Assembly (NCBI RefSeq): GCF_000380145.1
Contig: NZ_KB904620.1
Coordinates: 1 to 64,000 of the forward strand
Reading direction: 5' to 3'
DNA: 64,000 nucleotides
Source: Streptococcus thoraltensis DSM 12221
Lineage (GTDB): Bacteria; Bacillota; Bacilli; Lactobacillales; Streptococcaceae
Shown here piece after piece: positions 44,733-54,509 of the stretch. Numbering within the stretch: the first letter of the stretch is position 1; each line of letters opens with the position of its first letter. Both the position numbers and the translations under genes were made by a program. The notes under the pieces were generated by a model. The model saw only the letters and a list, made by a program, of their open reading frames with translations. It was not told the DNA's origin and did not search any database.

Positions 44733-46208
44733 ATGGCAGAAATTCAAGTTGGTGTAGGAAAAGAACCGATTATGATGCAGTTAAATATGCTCAATCGCCA
44801 CGGCCTTATTGCAGGAGCAACAGGAACTGGTAAGACAGTGACTTTGAAGGTTTTAGCTGAGCAGTTGAGTTTAGCTGGTGTGCCTGTCTTTTTGGCAGAT
44901 ATTAAAGGTGATTTGGCTAATATGGCTAAGGAGGGTGTCTTAACCGATAAACTTAAGAAACGTTTAGAAAAGATTGGTTATGATGGCTTTGAACCCCAAG
45001 CTTTTCCAGTAGGTCTTTGGGATGTTTTGGGGCAGGCTGGTCTTCCTGTTAGAGCGACTATCAGTGAAATGGGACCTTTGATGTTATCTCGTCTTTTGGG
45101 ACTTAACGACACACAAGAAGGTATTTTAAACGTCGTCTTTAAGGTGGCTGATGAAAAAGGTTGGCTTTTAATTGATTTAAAAGATTTGCAAGCTCTTTTA
45201 AAAGAAATCTATGATCATGCCAGTGATTATTCAGCTATCTATGGTAATATTGCCAAACAGTCTGTGGCAGCTATTCAACGCAGCCTCTTGGTTTTAGAAC
45301 AAGAGGGAGGAGGTGCTTTCTTCGGTGAACCTGCTTTGGAGCTGACGGATTTTATTGCACTTGATGATAGGGGGCAGGGGATTGTCAATATTCTCAACGC
45401 CACCAAACTTTTCCAATCACCAACGCTTTATGCGACATTTCTCATGTGGCTGTTGGCTGAACTCTATGAGAGCATGCCAGAAGTCGGTGATTTAGACAAG
45501 CCTAAGTTTGTGTTCTTCTTTGATGAAGCCCACCTCTTGTTCAAGGATGCGCCGAAGGCTTTTGTGGAAAAAGTAGAGCAGATGGTTCGTTTGATTCGCT
45601 CAAAAGGAGTGGGGATTTTCTTCATCACGCAAAATCCTTTAGATTTGCCAGAAACGATTTTGGCTCAGTTGGGTAATCGTGTCCAACATGCCCTTCGTGC
45701 CTACACGCCAAAGGAAATCAAGGCAGTCAAAACAGCGGCTGATACTTTTAGACAAAATCCCGACATTGATACTGTGCAAGCCATTACCAATCTTGAGGTC
45801 GGAGAAGCTCTCATTTCCTTTCTTACTCCAGATGCTCAACCGGCAGTCGTGGAACGTGCGTTCATTATTCCGCCAAAATCCAGCTTTGATACACTGTCAG
45901 CTATGGAGATGCAGGGCTTAATCAATCAATCACCACTTTATGACAAGTATGCAGAAGCTGTAGATCGCGAATCCGCCTATGAGCTTTTGGCAGCGAAAGT
46001 GGCAGAAGAGACAGCCCGAAAGACAGCGGAAGAGCAGCAAAAAATCGAGGAAAAAGCGGCTAAGGAAGCTGAAAAAGAAGCCAGACGTAAGGCTCGTAAA
46101 CCTAAATCAGAATTTGAGAAGGCGCGTGACACTTTTGTTAATTCAGCAATCAGAACTGTTAGCCGTGAATTGGTGCGTGGCATTTTAGGTAGTTTACGAA
46201 AACGCTAA
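44733..46208 (+). CDS. HerA-like ATPase (DUF853/YjgR family)
   Basis: A 491-residue soluble P-loop ATPase. Walker A is GATGTGKTVTLK near residue 29, Walker B VFFFDEAHLLF, followed by RSKGVGIFFITQNPLDLPE. From about residue 420 there is a charged coiled coil (KAAKEAEKEARRKARKPKSE). DUF853 proteins resemble HerA/VirB4 motors, but the role is unknown. It has GGAGA ahead of the ATG. Confidence 0.85.
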   Translation: MAEIQVGVGKEPIMMQLNMLNRHGLIAGATGTGKTVTLKVLAEQLSLAGVPVFLADIKGDLANMAKEGVLTDKLKKRLEKIGYDGFEPQAFPVGLWDVLGQAGLPVRATISEMGPLMLSRLLGLNDTQEGILNVVFKVADEKGWLLIDLKDLQALLKEIYDHASDYSAIYGNIAKQSVAAIQRSLLVLEQEGGGAFFGEPALELTDFIALDDRGQGIVNILNATKLFQSPTLYATFLMWLLAELYESMPEVGDLDKPKFVFFFDEAHLLFKDAPKAFVEKVEQMVRLIRSKGVGIFFITQNPLDLPETILAQLGNRVQHALRAYTPKEIKAVKTAADTFRQNPDIDTVQAITNLEVGEALISFLTPDAQPAVVERAFIIPPKSSFDTLSAMEMQGLINQSPLYDKYAEAVDRESAYELLAAKVAEETARKTAEEQQKIEEKAAKEAEKEARRKARKPKSEFEKARDTFVNSAIRTVSRELVRGILGSLRKR

Positions 46209-46295
46209 CCTTTCGATCAAACTGTTTGCTTGATTTGAGTACTTCCTTTAATCGGTAATAATGGTTTGATTCCATCGTTTTTTTGTGATAGTTTA

Positions 46296-46304
46296 TGATA
46301 TAAT
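46296..46304 (+). promoter_or_regulatory. Extended -10 promoter of pmrA
   Basis: TGATATAAT lies 31 bases before the ATG at 46336; the -35 is poor. Confidence 0.5.
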
Positions 46305-46335
46305 AGTGAGCATTGTTATAATAAATAGAGAGAAG

Positions 46336-47547
46336 ATGATTAGGATACCTATAGAAGTTGATTGGAAAAAGAATCTCAAAATAGCTTGGTTTGGTAGTTT
46401 TCTTGCTGGAGCAAGCTTTTCGCTTGTCATGCCGTTTATGCCACTTTATGTCGAGCAGCTAGGTGCTAAGCCAGGTTTGGTAGAATTATACTCCGGCTTG
46501 GCTGTTTCACTGTCAGCTCTAGCCTCTGGCTTATTTGCTCCCATGTGGGGGAGACTGGCTGACCGCTATGGTCGTAAACCCATGATGATTCGTGCTAGTT
46601 TTGTCATGACCTTGACTATGGGAGGTCTTGCTTTTGTTCCCAATGTTTTTTGGCTGCTGGTCTTACGCATTTTAAATGGTATGTTTGCTGGCTTCATTCC
46701 TAATTCGAATGCTCTTATTGCTTCGCAAGCGCCACAAGATAAGACGGGTTATGCTTTGGGAACCTTAGCAACCGGTGTTATTGGAGGAAGCTTGATTGGT
46801 CCACTTTTTGGCGGTTTTTTAGCAGAGTTAGTGGGTATAAAAAATGTCTTTCTCTTAGTGGGCTTTCTACTCTTGTCGGTCTGTCTTATGACGATTTTTA
46901 TGATTGAAGAAGACTTTAAACCAGTTGCTCGTGTTGATGCCTGGTCAACTAAAGAATTGTTTGAGCGTATTAAAGATAAACAGATGTTAGTAGGTCTTTT
47001 TGTAACGAGCATGATTATCCAAATTTCAGCCCAGTCGGTAGCACCAATCTTAACGCTTTATATACGCCATTTGGGACAAACGGAAAATCTTATGTTTGTC
47101 TCAGGAGCCATCGTCTCAGCTATGGGCGTCTCCAGTATGATTTCAAGTTCGCGTCTTGGAAAAGCAGGGGATAAGATTGGGAATCACCGTCTGATTCTCA
47201 TGGGGCTGCTTTATTGCTCAATCATTTATCTTTTCCTAGCCAGGTCTGAAACCAGTTTAGAGCTTGGAATTTGGCGCTTCCTCTTTGGGTTTGGTACTGG
47301 TGCATTGATGCCCAGTGTCAATTCACTGTTGACGCGTTTGACACCTAAGGAAGGGATTTCACGAATTTTTGCCTACAACCAGATGTTTACCAACTTTGGT
47401 CAGGTCATCGGTCCCTTTGTTGGGTCTGCCGTTGCAGCTGGCATGGGTTATCGTTCGGTTTTTTACGTAACCAGTGCTATTGTCTTTTTCAATTTTATTT
47501 GGAGTCTTGTTAACTTTAGGAAATATCTTACAAAAAAGGAAATCTAA
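46336..47547 (+). CDS. pmrA: Multidrug efflux MFS transporter PmrA
   Basis: A 403-residue drug-proton antiporter with about 12 helices. It begins DWKKNLKIAWFGSFLAGASF and holds the motif A loop GRLADRYGRKPMMIRASFVM, EEDFKPVARV in the central loop and RFLFGFGTGALMPSVNSL. This wording and the neighbours rpmG-secG-rnr match PmrA of S. pneumoniae, which exports fluoroquinolones and dyes. ATG 46336 follows AGAGAGAAG; a longer frame from 46285 overlaps the promoter. Confidence 0.9.
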   Translation: MIRIPIEVDWKKNLKIAWFGSFLAGASFSLVMPFMPLYVEQLGAKPGLVELYSGLAVSLSALASGLFAPMWGRLADRYGRKPMMIRASFVMTLTMGGLAFVPNVFWLLVLRILNGMFAGFIPNSNALIASQAPQDKTGYALGTLATGVIGGSLIGPLFGGFLAELVGIKNVFLLVGFLLLSVCLMTIFMIEEDFKPVARVDAWSTKELFERIKDKQMLVGLFVTSMIIQISAQSVAPILTLYIRHLGQTENLMFVSGAIVSAMGVSSMISSSRLGKAGDKIGNHRLILMGLLYCSIIYLFLARSETSLELGIWRFLFGFGTGALMPSVNSLLTRLTPKEGISRIFAYNQMFTNFGQVIGPFVGSAVAAGMGYRSVFYVTSAIVFFNFIWSLVNFRKYLTKKEI

Positions 47548-47694
47548 GTGCGCGTTAAAATTAATTTAAAATGCAGTGAGTGCGGCAGTAAGAATTATTT
47601 GACTAGTAAAAATAAGGTGACGCACCCAGAAAAAATTCAGGTACCAAAATATTGTCCAAAAGAGCGTAAAGTAACCTTACACCTTGAATCTTAA
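47548..47694 (+). CDS. rpmG: 50S ribosomal protein L33
   Basis: A 48-residue protein starting with GTG directly after the pmrA stop, with AAGGAA upstream: [16 protein letters not shown], then [15 protein letters not shown]. The first zinc pair CSEC is present but the second is reduced to one Cys (CPKE), so zinc binding may be lost or altered. Streptococci usually carry several L33 genes. Confidence 0.92.
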   Translation: MRVKINLKCSECGSKNYLTSKNKVTHPEKIQVPKYCPKERKVTLHLES

Positions 47695-47738
47695 GGGGAA
47701 TTATGGTAATCTTGTAAGGACAGTATTGGAGGAAAAAG

Positions 47739-47975
47739 ATGTACAATTTGCTTTTAACAGCACTCTTAGTGATTTCGGTTGTTTTGGTTATTGCGATTTT
47801 CATGCAACCACAAAAAAATCCTGGGAGTAATGTATTTGATAGTAGCGGTTCTGAGGCCCTTTTTGAACGTTCTAAGGCACGCGGTTTTGAAGCCTTTATG
47901 CAACGTTTTACAGGTATACTCGTCTTCTTTTGGCTATTAATTGCATTTTTACTTGTATTATTATCAAGTCGTTAA
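47739..47975 (+). CDS. secG: Preprotein translocase subunit SecG
   Basis: Small SecYEG subunit of 78 residues with two membrane helices (LLTALLVISVVLVIAIFM and GILVFFWLLIAFLLVLL) and the connecting loop QPQKNPGSNVFDSSGSEALF, typical of SecG. RBS AGGAGG-like GGAGG precedes the ATG. Confidence 0.93.
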   Translation: MYNLLLTALLVISVVLVIAIFMQPQKNPGSNVFDSSGSEALFERSKARGFEAFMQRFTGILVFFWLLIAFLLVLLSSR

Positions 47976-47982
47976 GAACTTT

Positions 47983-48010
47983 GGGCCGTGACAATTGTCA
48001 GGCCCTTTTT
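47983..48010 (+). terminator. Terminator between secG and rnr
   Basis: GGGCC and GGCCC frame the inner palindrome TGACAATTGTCA, followed by five T. Some read-through into rnr is likely. Confidence 0.7.
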
Positions 48011-48048
48011 AAATCGTCGCTAGATGCGACAACTAAAGTAAGGAAACT

Positions 48049-50400
48049 ATGAAAGAACAAATTTTAAAATATTTAAAGGAGCATGGGAAGTCAAACATCA
48101 ATGATTTAGCAGCTAGCTTGGACATGGCTGGCGCTAAGAAATTCCCTCTTCTGATTAAAGAAATTTCCAAAATGGAAAGTAAGCGAGAGCTTCGTTTTAA
48201 TGACGATGGTATGCTGTCACTTCGTAAACCACAGGAGAAGAAAGAACAGATTACCGTTCAGGGTGTTTTTCGTGCTAACAAAGCAGGTTTTGGCTTTCTC
48301 TTTGTAGATGAAAATGAAGATGACATGTTTATTGGGCGTAATGACGTTGGTTATGCTGTTGATGGGGATACTGTAGAAGTTATTGTCAAAAAGCCGGCTG
48401 ATCGCCTAAAAGGAACAGCAGCAGAAGCACGTGTGGTTAAGATTGTTGATCATGCGTTAAAAACAGTTGTTGGTAAATTCATTTTAGATGATGAAAAACC
48501 CAAATACGCCGGCTACATCAAGTCTAAAAATCAAAAAATTCAACAAAAAATTTATATCAAAAAAGAACCTGTTCTTCTTGATGGTACTGAAATCATCAAG
48601 GTTGATATTGATAAATACCCTGTCCGCGGTCATGATTATTTCGTTGGGATGGTTCGTGATATTGTTGGGCATCAAGGGGATGTGGGTATCGACGTTCTTG
48701 AAGTTTTGGAATCCATGGATATTGTTTCAGAATTTCCAGAAGATGTTATGGCAGAAGCTAATGCGGTACCAGATGCTCCAAGCGACAAAGACTTAATGGG
48801 TCGCGTGGACCTTCGTAAGGAAATGACGTTTACCATTGATGGTGCTGATGCTAAGGACTTGGATGACGCTGTTCATATCAAACAGTTGGATAATGGGAAC
48901 TTTGAACTAGGCGTTCATATCGCAGATGTATCATATTACGTGACAGAAGGATCCGCCCTTAATCGTGAAGCTGTGGCGCGTGGGACTTCAGTTTACGTGA
49001 CAGACCGTGTGGTACCAATGCTGCCAGAACGCTTGTCTAACGGCATCTGTTCTCTTAATCCAAACGTTGACCGCTTGACTCAGTCTGCAATTATGGAAAT
49101 TAATCCTCAAGGGAAAGTGGTTGATTACCAAATCTGTCAATCGGTCATTAATACCACCTATCGTATGACTTATAGCGATGTCAATGAGATGATTGCTGGT
49201 AATCAAGAACTTCTAGGGAAGTATGAAGCCATTGTGGATTCTGTTCACTATATGGCTGCCTTGCATAAGATTTTAGAAGAGATGCGTGTGCGTCGTGGTG
49301 CGCTTAACTTTGACACCTCAGAAGCCAAAATTATCGTCAATGATAAAGGGATACCTGTAGACATCGTAGTGCGTAGTCGAGGTATCGCTGAGCGCATGAT
49401 TGAATCCTTCATGTTGGCAGCAAATGAATGTGTTGCGGAACATTTTTCAAAAAATGATTTGCCTTTTATCTATCGTATTCACGAAGAACCTAAGGCAGAA
49501 AAATTACAGAAATTCATTGATTACGCTAGTGTCTTTGGCGTTCAAATCAAGGGAACAGCTTCAAAAATATCTCAGTCTGCTCTGCAAGATTTCATGGCAA
49601 AAATGGAAGGGCAACCCGGCTCAGAAGTGCTCAATATGATGCTGCTTCGTTCTATGCAACAAGCTCGTTATTCAGAGCATAATCATGGTCACTATGGTTT
49701 GGCTGCCGAGTACTACACCCATTTTACCAGCCCAATTCGTCGTTACCCTGACCTCTTGGTACACCGCATGATTCGCGAATACTCTCAAGGTGCTACATCT
49801 GAAATGAAAGAGCATTTCGCCAATGTGGTTCCAGAATTAGCCACCTCTTCTTCACAACTAGAGCGTCGCGCTATTGATGCTGAGCGCGTGGTGGAAGCCA
49901 TGAAGAAAGCTGAGTATATGGAAGAGCACGTGGGTGAAGAGTTTGACGGTGTTGTGGCTTCTGTGGTTAAATTCGGCCTCTTTGTTGAGTTGCCAAATAC
50001 CATTGAAGGCTTGATACACGTGATAACTCTACCTGAGTTTTATAACTACAATGAGCGTACCATGTCTCTTCAAGGTGAAAAATCAGGTAAGGTTTTTAAA
50101 GTAGGACAACCTATTCGTATCAAATTAATCCGTGCAGACAAAGAAACTGGTGATATTGACTTTGAATACTTGCCAAGCGATTATGATGTCATCGAAAAAG
50201 TCGTTAAATCAGACCGCAAAGAGCGTGGGCATGGGCGTAAGCTTAAAACTGGTCGTGGTCAGTCAGATGTTAAAGAAGGTAAGGGTTCTCAGCGGGGGGC
50301 TAAATCAAAGTCTAATGGTAAGGGGCGCCATCTTGAGAAAGCTAAAAAGCCATTTTATAAGGCTGCGGCCAAACAGTCGCAGAAGAAAAAACACAAGTAG
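48049..50400 (+). CDS. rnr: Ribonuclease R
   Basis: Processive 3'-5' exoribonuclease of 783 residues. Order: winged helix (1-60), two cold-shock domains (KAGFGFLFVDENEDDMFIGR), the RNB catalytic domain (TIDGADAKDLDDAVHIK with the metal-binding Asp residues) and an S1 domain near 630-710 (FDGVVASVVKFGLFVELPNT), then a basic tail. It lies with smpB, its partner in trans-translation. Confidence 0.96.
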   Translation: MKEQILKYLKEHGKSNINDLAASLDMAGAKKFPLLIKEISKMESKRELRFNDDGMLSLRKPQEKKEQITVQGVFRANKAGFGFLFVDENEDDMFIGRNDVGYAVDGDTVEVIVKKPADRLKGTAAEARVVKIVDHALKTVVGKFILDDEKPKYAGYIKSKNQKIQQKIYIKKEPVLLDGTEIIKVDIDKYPVRGHDYFVGMVRDIVGHQGDVGIDVLEVLESMDIVSEFPEDVMAEANAVPDAPSDKDLMGRVDLRKEMTFTIDGADAKDLDDAVHIKQLDNGNFELGVHIADVSYYVTEGSALNREAVARGTSVYVTDRVVPMLPERLSNGICSLNPNVDRLTQSAIMEINPQGKVVDYQICQSVINTTYRMTYSDVNEMIAGNQELLGKYEAIVDSVHYMAALHKILEEMRVRRGALNFDTSEAKIIVNDKGIPVDIVVRSRGIAERMIESFMLAANECVAEHFSKNDLPFIYRIHEEPKAEKLQKFIDYASVFGVQIKGTASKISQSALQDFMAKMEGQPGSEVLNMMLLRSMQQARYSEHNHGHYGLAAEYYTHFTSPIRRYPDLLVHRMIREYSQGATSEMKEHFANVVPELATSSSQLERRAIDAERVVEAMKKAEYMEEHVGEEFDGVVASVVKFGLFVELPNTIEGLIHVITLPEFYNYNERTMSLQGEKSGKVFKVGQPIRIKLIRADKETGDIDFEYLPSDYDVIEKVVKSDRKERGHGRKLKTGRGQSDVKEGKGSQRGAKSKSNGKGRHLEKAKKPFYKAAAKQSQKKKHK

Positions 50401-50409
50401 GAGGAAAGC

Positions 50410-50880
50410 ATGCCAAAAGGTACAGGTACTAACGTCTTGGCACAAAATAAAAAAGCAAGACATGATTATAGTATTGTCGATACGATTGAAGCAGGGATTG
50501 TCTTGACAGGTACTGAGATTAAATCAGTTCGTGCAGCGCGTATTCAACTGAAAGATGGTTTTGCCCAAATTAAAAATGGAGAAGCTTGGTTGGTCAATGT
50601 CCACATTGCTCCCTTTGAACAGGGAAATATTTGGAACCAAGATCCAGAACGTACACGTAAACTCTTGCTCAAAAAACGTGAAATTGATCGATTAGCAAAT
50701 GAGTTAAAAGGCAGTGGGATGACGCTTGTTCCTCTCAAAGTTTATCTCAAAAATGGTTTTGCAAAAGTCTTGATTGGACTTGCAAAAGGAAAACATGATT
50801 ATGATAAACGTGAAAGCATTAAACGTCGTGAGCAAGACCGTGATATTAAACGCGTGATGAAGAGCATGAACCAAAGATAA
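50410..50880 (+). CDS. smpB: SsrA-binding protein SmpB
   Basis: Delivers tmRNA to stalled ribosomes. The 156 residues include [39 protein letters not shown] and the basic tail ending [10 protein letters not shown]. The tmRNA gene is not next to it in this window. Confidence 0.96.
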   Translation: MPKGTGTNVLAQNKKARHDYSIVDTIEAGIVLTGTEIKSVRAARIQLKDGFAQIKNGEAWLVNVHIAPFEQGNIWNQDPERTRKLLLKKREIDRLANELKGSGMTLVPLKVYLKNGFAKVLIGLAKGKHDYDKRESIKRREQDRDIKRVMKSMNQR

Positions 50881-50885
50881 AGTAG

Positions 50886-50912
50886 TAATATAGGGGAAAC
50901 TCTATATTTTTT
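50886..50912 (+). terminator. Terminator behind smpB
   Basis: AATATAG-rich left arm pairs with CTATATT around GGGGAAACT, followed by T6. Confidence 0.65.
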
Positions 50913-50971
50913 AGAATGTGTACCCACAAAAAACGATTTCACTATAGTTAGTTGTGAAATGATAAGTTTAG

Positions 50972-51074
50972 TACTCTTCGAAAATCAAAAGCAGACGTTG
51001 ATGACTTGATTTGATGAACTCCAGTTCTATCGGCTATCTGTGTCGCCTAGTCTGCTTTTGATTTTCATTGAGTA
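50972..51074 (+). repeat. Core-only small repeat (copy 8)
   Basis: A well-kept 103-base core, TACTCTTCGAAAATC ... GATTTTCATTGAGTA, without recognisable outer flanks. It reads in the same direction as the inverted core behind livJ. Confidence 0.8.
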
Positions 51075-51140
51075 TGATATAAAACTTGACTTGATGTATG
51101 AATTTGGATATAAAATAAAAAGGAAAGGCGGTGATTGTTG

Positions 51141-52112
51141 GTGAAAGCAACAATGAAAGAGGTTGCAGAATTAGCCGGTGTTGGTGTAGGAACAGTCTCT
51201 CGTGTGGTTAATGGTGTTAAAGTTAAGGATTCAACCCTAAAAAAAGTTGAGGAAGCAATCAAAGAGCTAAATTACCAACCAGATGAATATGCTCGCGGTT
51301 TAAAAACAAACAGAAGTAATATTATTGCATTAATCATCCCGACGATATGGCACCCTTTTTTTTCAGAATTCGCTTATCATGTTGAAAAAGAATTGGCGAA
51401 AAGGCGTTATAAACTTTTTATTTGTAATGCTGAAGAGGACGGGCAGAAAGAATTTGAGTATCTTCAAATGCTTGAAAAAAATAAGGTTGATGGCATTATT
51501 GGCATTACGTATTCAGATATAGACCAATATGTTTCCTCCAATTTGCCATTTGTCAGCATTGATCGTCATTTTTCCGAAAAAATCCCATATGTGACTTCTG
51601 ATAATTATGGGGGAGGAAAGCTAGCTGCTGAAGTGTTGATGGCAAAAGGTGCGACACGGTTTGCTTACATTGGTGGAACTAATCAATTTGAAAATGAAAC
51701 AGTGTTGCGAAAAGTGGGCTTTTCTGAGACGCTTCAAAAACATGGATTAGTCGTTAAAAAATTAGACATGCTAGAGCCAATTGATAATTTGCATGACAAA
51801 ATAGAAAAATTTTTAATAGACAATCCCGATATTGATGGTATTTTTACAGTTAACGACTTCATGGCTACCAATGTTATAAAAGTGAGTCAAAGACTCAATA
51901 GGTATGCACCTAAGGACTATCAAATTATTGGTTTTGATGGCTTGAAGTCTGCTGTTGATCAAAATTATTATGTATCAACTATTGCTCAGCCCATTGAACT
52001 AATGGCTAAAGAGTCAGTTGAACTCTTGATGAGAGTTATTGAAAATAATGTTGAAGAAACTAGGATTGTACTTCCAATTCGTTTTGAAGATGGCGGGACT
52101 ACAAAAGTGTAA
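51141..52112 (+). CDS. LacI family regulator of the fructoside operon
   Basis: A repressor of about 323 residues. The HTH is TMKEVAELAGVGVGTVSRVV and the hinge NYQPDEYARGLKTNRSNIIAL. The ligand domain ends STIAQPIELMAKESVELLM. The start is ambiguous: TTG 51135, TTG 51138 and GTG 51141 follow AGGAAAGGCGG, and I use the GTG. Two perfect TTGAAACGTTTCCAA operators lie downstream in front of the transporter genes, so that operon is the probable target, with sugar as inducer. Confidence 0.85.
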   Translation: MKATMKEVAELAGVGVGTVSRVVNGVKVKDSTLKKVEEAIKELNYQPDEYARGLKTNRSNIIALIIPTIWHPFFSEFAYHVEKELAKRRYKLFICNAEEDGQKEFEYLQMLEKNKVDGIIGITYSDIDQYVSSNLPFVSIDRHFSEKIPYVTSDNYGGGKLAAEVLMAKGATRFAYIGGTNQFENETVLRKVGFSETLQKHGLVVKKLDMLEPIDNLHDKIEKFLIDNPDIDGIFTVNDFMATNVIKVSQRLNRYAPKDYQIIGFDGLKSAVDQNYYVSTIAQPIELMAKESVELLMRVIENNVEETRIVLPIRFEDGGTTKV

Positions 52113-52129
52113 CTTTTTTAAGAATTTGC

Positions 52130-52158
52130 TTGACAACAGGTATGAAATCGATTACAAT
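52130..52158 (+). promoter_or_regulatory. Promoter of the fructoside operon with cre-like site
   Basis: TTGACA and TACAAT are 17 bases apart. ATGAAATCGATTACA (52142-52156) covers the end of the spacer and the -10 and matches the cre consensus except at one position, so CcpA repression in glucose is likely. Confidence 0.7.
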
Positions 52159-52172
52159 ATAGTCAAATAAAA

Positions 52173-52238
52173 TTGAAACGTTTCCAATAATAAGCTGAAG
52201 CTTATTATTTTAAAAAATAAAATTTGAAACGTTTCCAA
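52173..52238 (+). promoter_or_regulatory. Twin LacI-type operators around a hairpin
   Basis: TTGAAACGTTTCCAA occurs identically at 52173-52187 and 52224-52238. Centres are 51 bases apart, nearly five helical turns, which suits a looped repressor tetramer. Between them AATAATAAGCT and AGCTTATTATT form a perfect 11-base hairpin (52186-52209) followed by a weak T run. Confidence 0.7.
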
Positions 52239-52255
52239 AATAGGAGGCCATTTCA

Positions 52256-53554
52256 ATGACATTCAAAAGATCAGCTGTTGTAGCGGTATTGTTTTCTAGT
52301 TTACTACTTACTGCCTGTGGCAATGGAGAAAGTAGCAAATCTAGCAGTGACGGCGATAATAAAACAGTGACGCTCTGGGTTCAATATTCTAAAGAGTCAG
52401 CAGAAGGTAAAGTAATGACTCAATCAATTAAAGATTTCAATGAGAGTAATGATAAAGGTTACAAAGCAAAAGTTGAATACATTCCTAGAAGTGGCTCTGG
52501 AGGTGGTTATGAGGATAAAGTCAATGCAGCACTAACTAATAATACACTTCCTGATGTTCTAACTCTTGATGGACCTAATACTGCTGCCTATGCTAAGGCA
52601 GGAATTATAGCTCCAATTGATAAGTATGTTACAAAAAAAGATGACCTACTTCCAAGTATTGTCGATGAAGGAACTTATGACGACAAACTATATTCATTAG
52701 GTTATTCCGAGTCGGGTGTGGGTATCTATTATAATAAAAAAATGTTAACGGATGCAGGGGTAGATATTAATACTCTTCCAACTGTTGATAATCCTTGGAC
52801 CTACGAACAGTACAATGAGTTATTTGCTAAATTGGCAAAACACTATAAAAAACCAGCCATTGATGTTGGATTTGATGATCATTCTGAATGGTTAATGTAT
52901 GCCTTTACACCATTTATATGGTCATCTGGAGGTGATGTTGTCAATGATAAAGGCACAAAAGCTACTGGAAGTTTTGATAATTCTGGATCTGTTGAAGCCT
53001 TCACATTTATTCAAGGTTTAATTAAAAACAAGTATTCAACGATTACACCAGAAAAAAATGGTTTCCAAAAAGGTATCTATCCTTTAAAAATGTCCGGTTC
53101 ATGGACCATGCAAGAAATGGATTCACAATACAAAGATATTGAATATGGTATTCTACCATTACCAATGTCACCTAAGACTAAAGAATTAGTATCTCCTACA
53201 GGTAGTTGGGCTTATGGTATGAGTGCAACAACTGAGAAAAAAGCTGCTGCGGGAGCATTGATTGATTTTCTTGGTTCTGATCAAGAAGTTTACGATATGA
53301 GTGTAGGAAATTCAGTGTTGCCATCACGAAAATCAACTTCTGAAAGACTTTCTGGAGAAGTTTCGGAACAAATGAAGGTATTGTTAGACCAAAATGCTAA
53401 GACTGGTCATGCTCGTCCTGTTTTAGTAAACTATCCGCAAATTAGTCGAATTGTACAAGACTCCGTGACAGAAGTGACCTATGTTGATCAACACAAAGAT
53501 GTAAAAGCATTTCTTGAAGAAAAAGCCAAAGAAATTGATGCACTTTTGAAGTAG
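52256..53554 (+). CDS. Sugar ABC transporter, substrate-binding lipoprotein
   Basis: CUT1-type binding protein of 432 residues. The lipobox LTAC puts the lipidated Cys at residue 22, followed by a Ser-rich linker. The fold shows TVTLWVQYSKESAEGKVMTQ, NNTLPDVLTLDGPNTAAYAK, GVGIYYNKKMLTDAGVD and LSMSGSWTMQ-like KMSGSWTMQEMD. The GH32 gene downstream suggests sucrose or short fructans as ligand. The sequence is not close to the pneumococcal SusX as I recall it. Confidence 0.88.
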   Translation: MTFKRSAVVAVLFSSLLLTACGNGESSKSSSDGDNKTVTLWVQYSKESAEGKVMTQSIKDFNESNDKGYKAKVEYIPRSGSGGGYEDKVNAALTNNTLPDVLTLDGPNTAAYAKAGIIAPIDKYVTKKDDLLPSIVDEGTYDDKLYSLGYSESGVGIYYNKKMLTDAGVDINTLPTVDNPWTYEQYNELFAKLAKHYKKPAIDVGFDDHSEWLMYAFTPFIWSSGGDVVNDKGTKATGSFDNSGSVEAFTFIQGLIKNKYSTITPEKNGFQKGIYPLKMSGSWTMQEMDSQYKDIEYGILPLPMSPKTKELVSPTGSWAYGMSATTEKKAAAGALIDFLGSDQEVYDMSVGNSVLPSRKSTSERLSGEVSEQMKVLLDQNAKTGHARPVLVNYPQISRIVQDSVTEVTYVDQHKDVKAFLEEKAKEIDALLK

Positions 53555-53627
53555 GATAGGAATGTATGGGGTGTTTAAACGAATGTTTAGACAACCCATA
53601 TTATTTTAGGATAGAGGAGTAAGTTAA

Positions 53628-54509
53628 ATGAATGCTAAAACAAAAGAATCAATAATGGGATATTTATTCTTATCTCCTGCAATGGTGATTTTAGGATTAT
53701 TTTTATTTTTACCGACATTATTATCAATTTATTACGCATTTACGAATTACTATTTATTGACACCAGGTGCAACCACCTTTATTGGTTTAGAGAATTTCAA
53801 AAAGTTATTTAGTGATCCTTTATTTATGCAAAGTTTAAAAAATATTGGACAGTTTGTTATTTTTATTATTCCTTTACAATTAGGGTTGGCTTTGAGTTTA
53901 GCATTGTTAGTCAATAATAATAGAAAATCAACTATTTTCTTTAAGATTGCCTTTTTTGCTCCGGTGGTCATGTCACTTGTTGTTGTTTCTGTTTTATGGT
54001 TGGTTTTATTGAATCCATCTAGTGGATTAATAAATTCTATGTTAGACGTTATAGGAATCAATCCTCAACCATTCTTGACAAGTCCTAAGCAAGCTATGTA
54101 TGTCATTATTATCGTGTCAGCATGGCAAGGTGCTGGTTATCAAATGTTAATTTTCCTTGCTGGATTGCAAAATATTCCATCTTCCTTATACGAAGCAGCA
54201 AGTATTGATGGCGCAAGTAAATGGAAACAATTTATTAATATTACCTTACCGATGCTGAAACCAACATCAATCTTGATTTTAACGACAACGTTAATTGACG
54301 CTTTTAAATTGGTCATCCAGCCGATGGTTATGACACAGGGGGGACCTCTCAATTCCACATTGACTCCTGTTTACTATATTTATCGAACTGGTTTTACAGA
54401 CCGCTCTGTTGGATACGCTAGTTCAATAACCGTTATTTTCGGTGCGATTATCATTATATTTACATTACTTCAACGAAAATTAACAGGAGATGAAGGATAT
54501 TATGAATAA
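53628..54509 (+). CDS. Sugar ABC transporter permease, MalF type
   Basis: Membrane subunit of 293 residues with six helices. The EAA loop is YEAASIDGASKWKQFINITLPML, the docking site for the ATPase. It is likely to pair with the next gene. No ATPase gene exists in the operon, so a shared ATPase such as MsmK encoded elsewhere is expected. Confidence 0.9.
   Translation: MNAKTKESIMGYLFLSPAMVILGLFLFLPTLLSIYYAFTNYYLLTPGATTFIGLENFKKLFSDPLFMQSLKNIGQFVIFIIPLQLGLALSLALLVNNNRKSTIFFKIAFFAPVVMSLVVVSVLWLVLLNPSSGLINSMLDVIGINPQPFLTSPKQAMYVIIIVSAWQGAGYQMLIFLAGLQNIPSSLYEAASIDGASKWKQFINITLPMLKPTSILILTTTLIDAFKLVIQPMVMTQGGPLNSTLTPVYYIYRTGFTDRSVGYASSITVIFGAIIIIFTLLQRKLTGDEGYYE

Noticed and set aside
50881..50971. 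tmRNA gene next to smpB
   Set aside because: No tRNA-like ends and no tag reading frame; the sequence is a terminator followed by a repeat.
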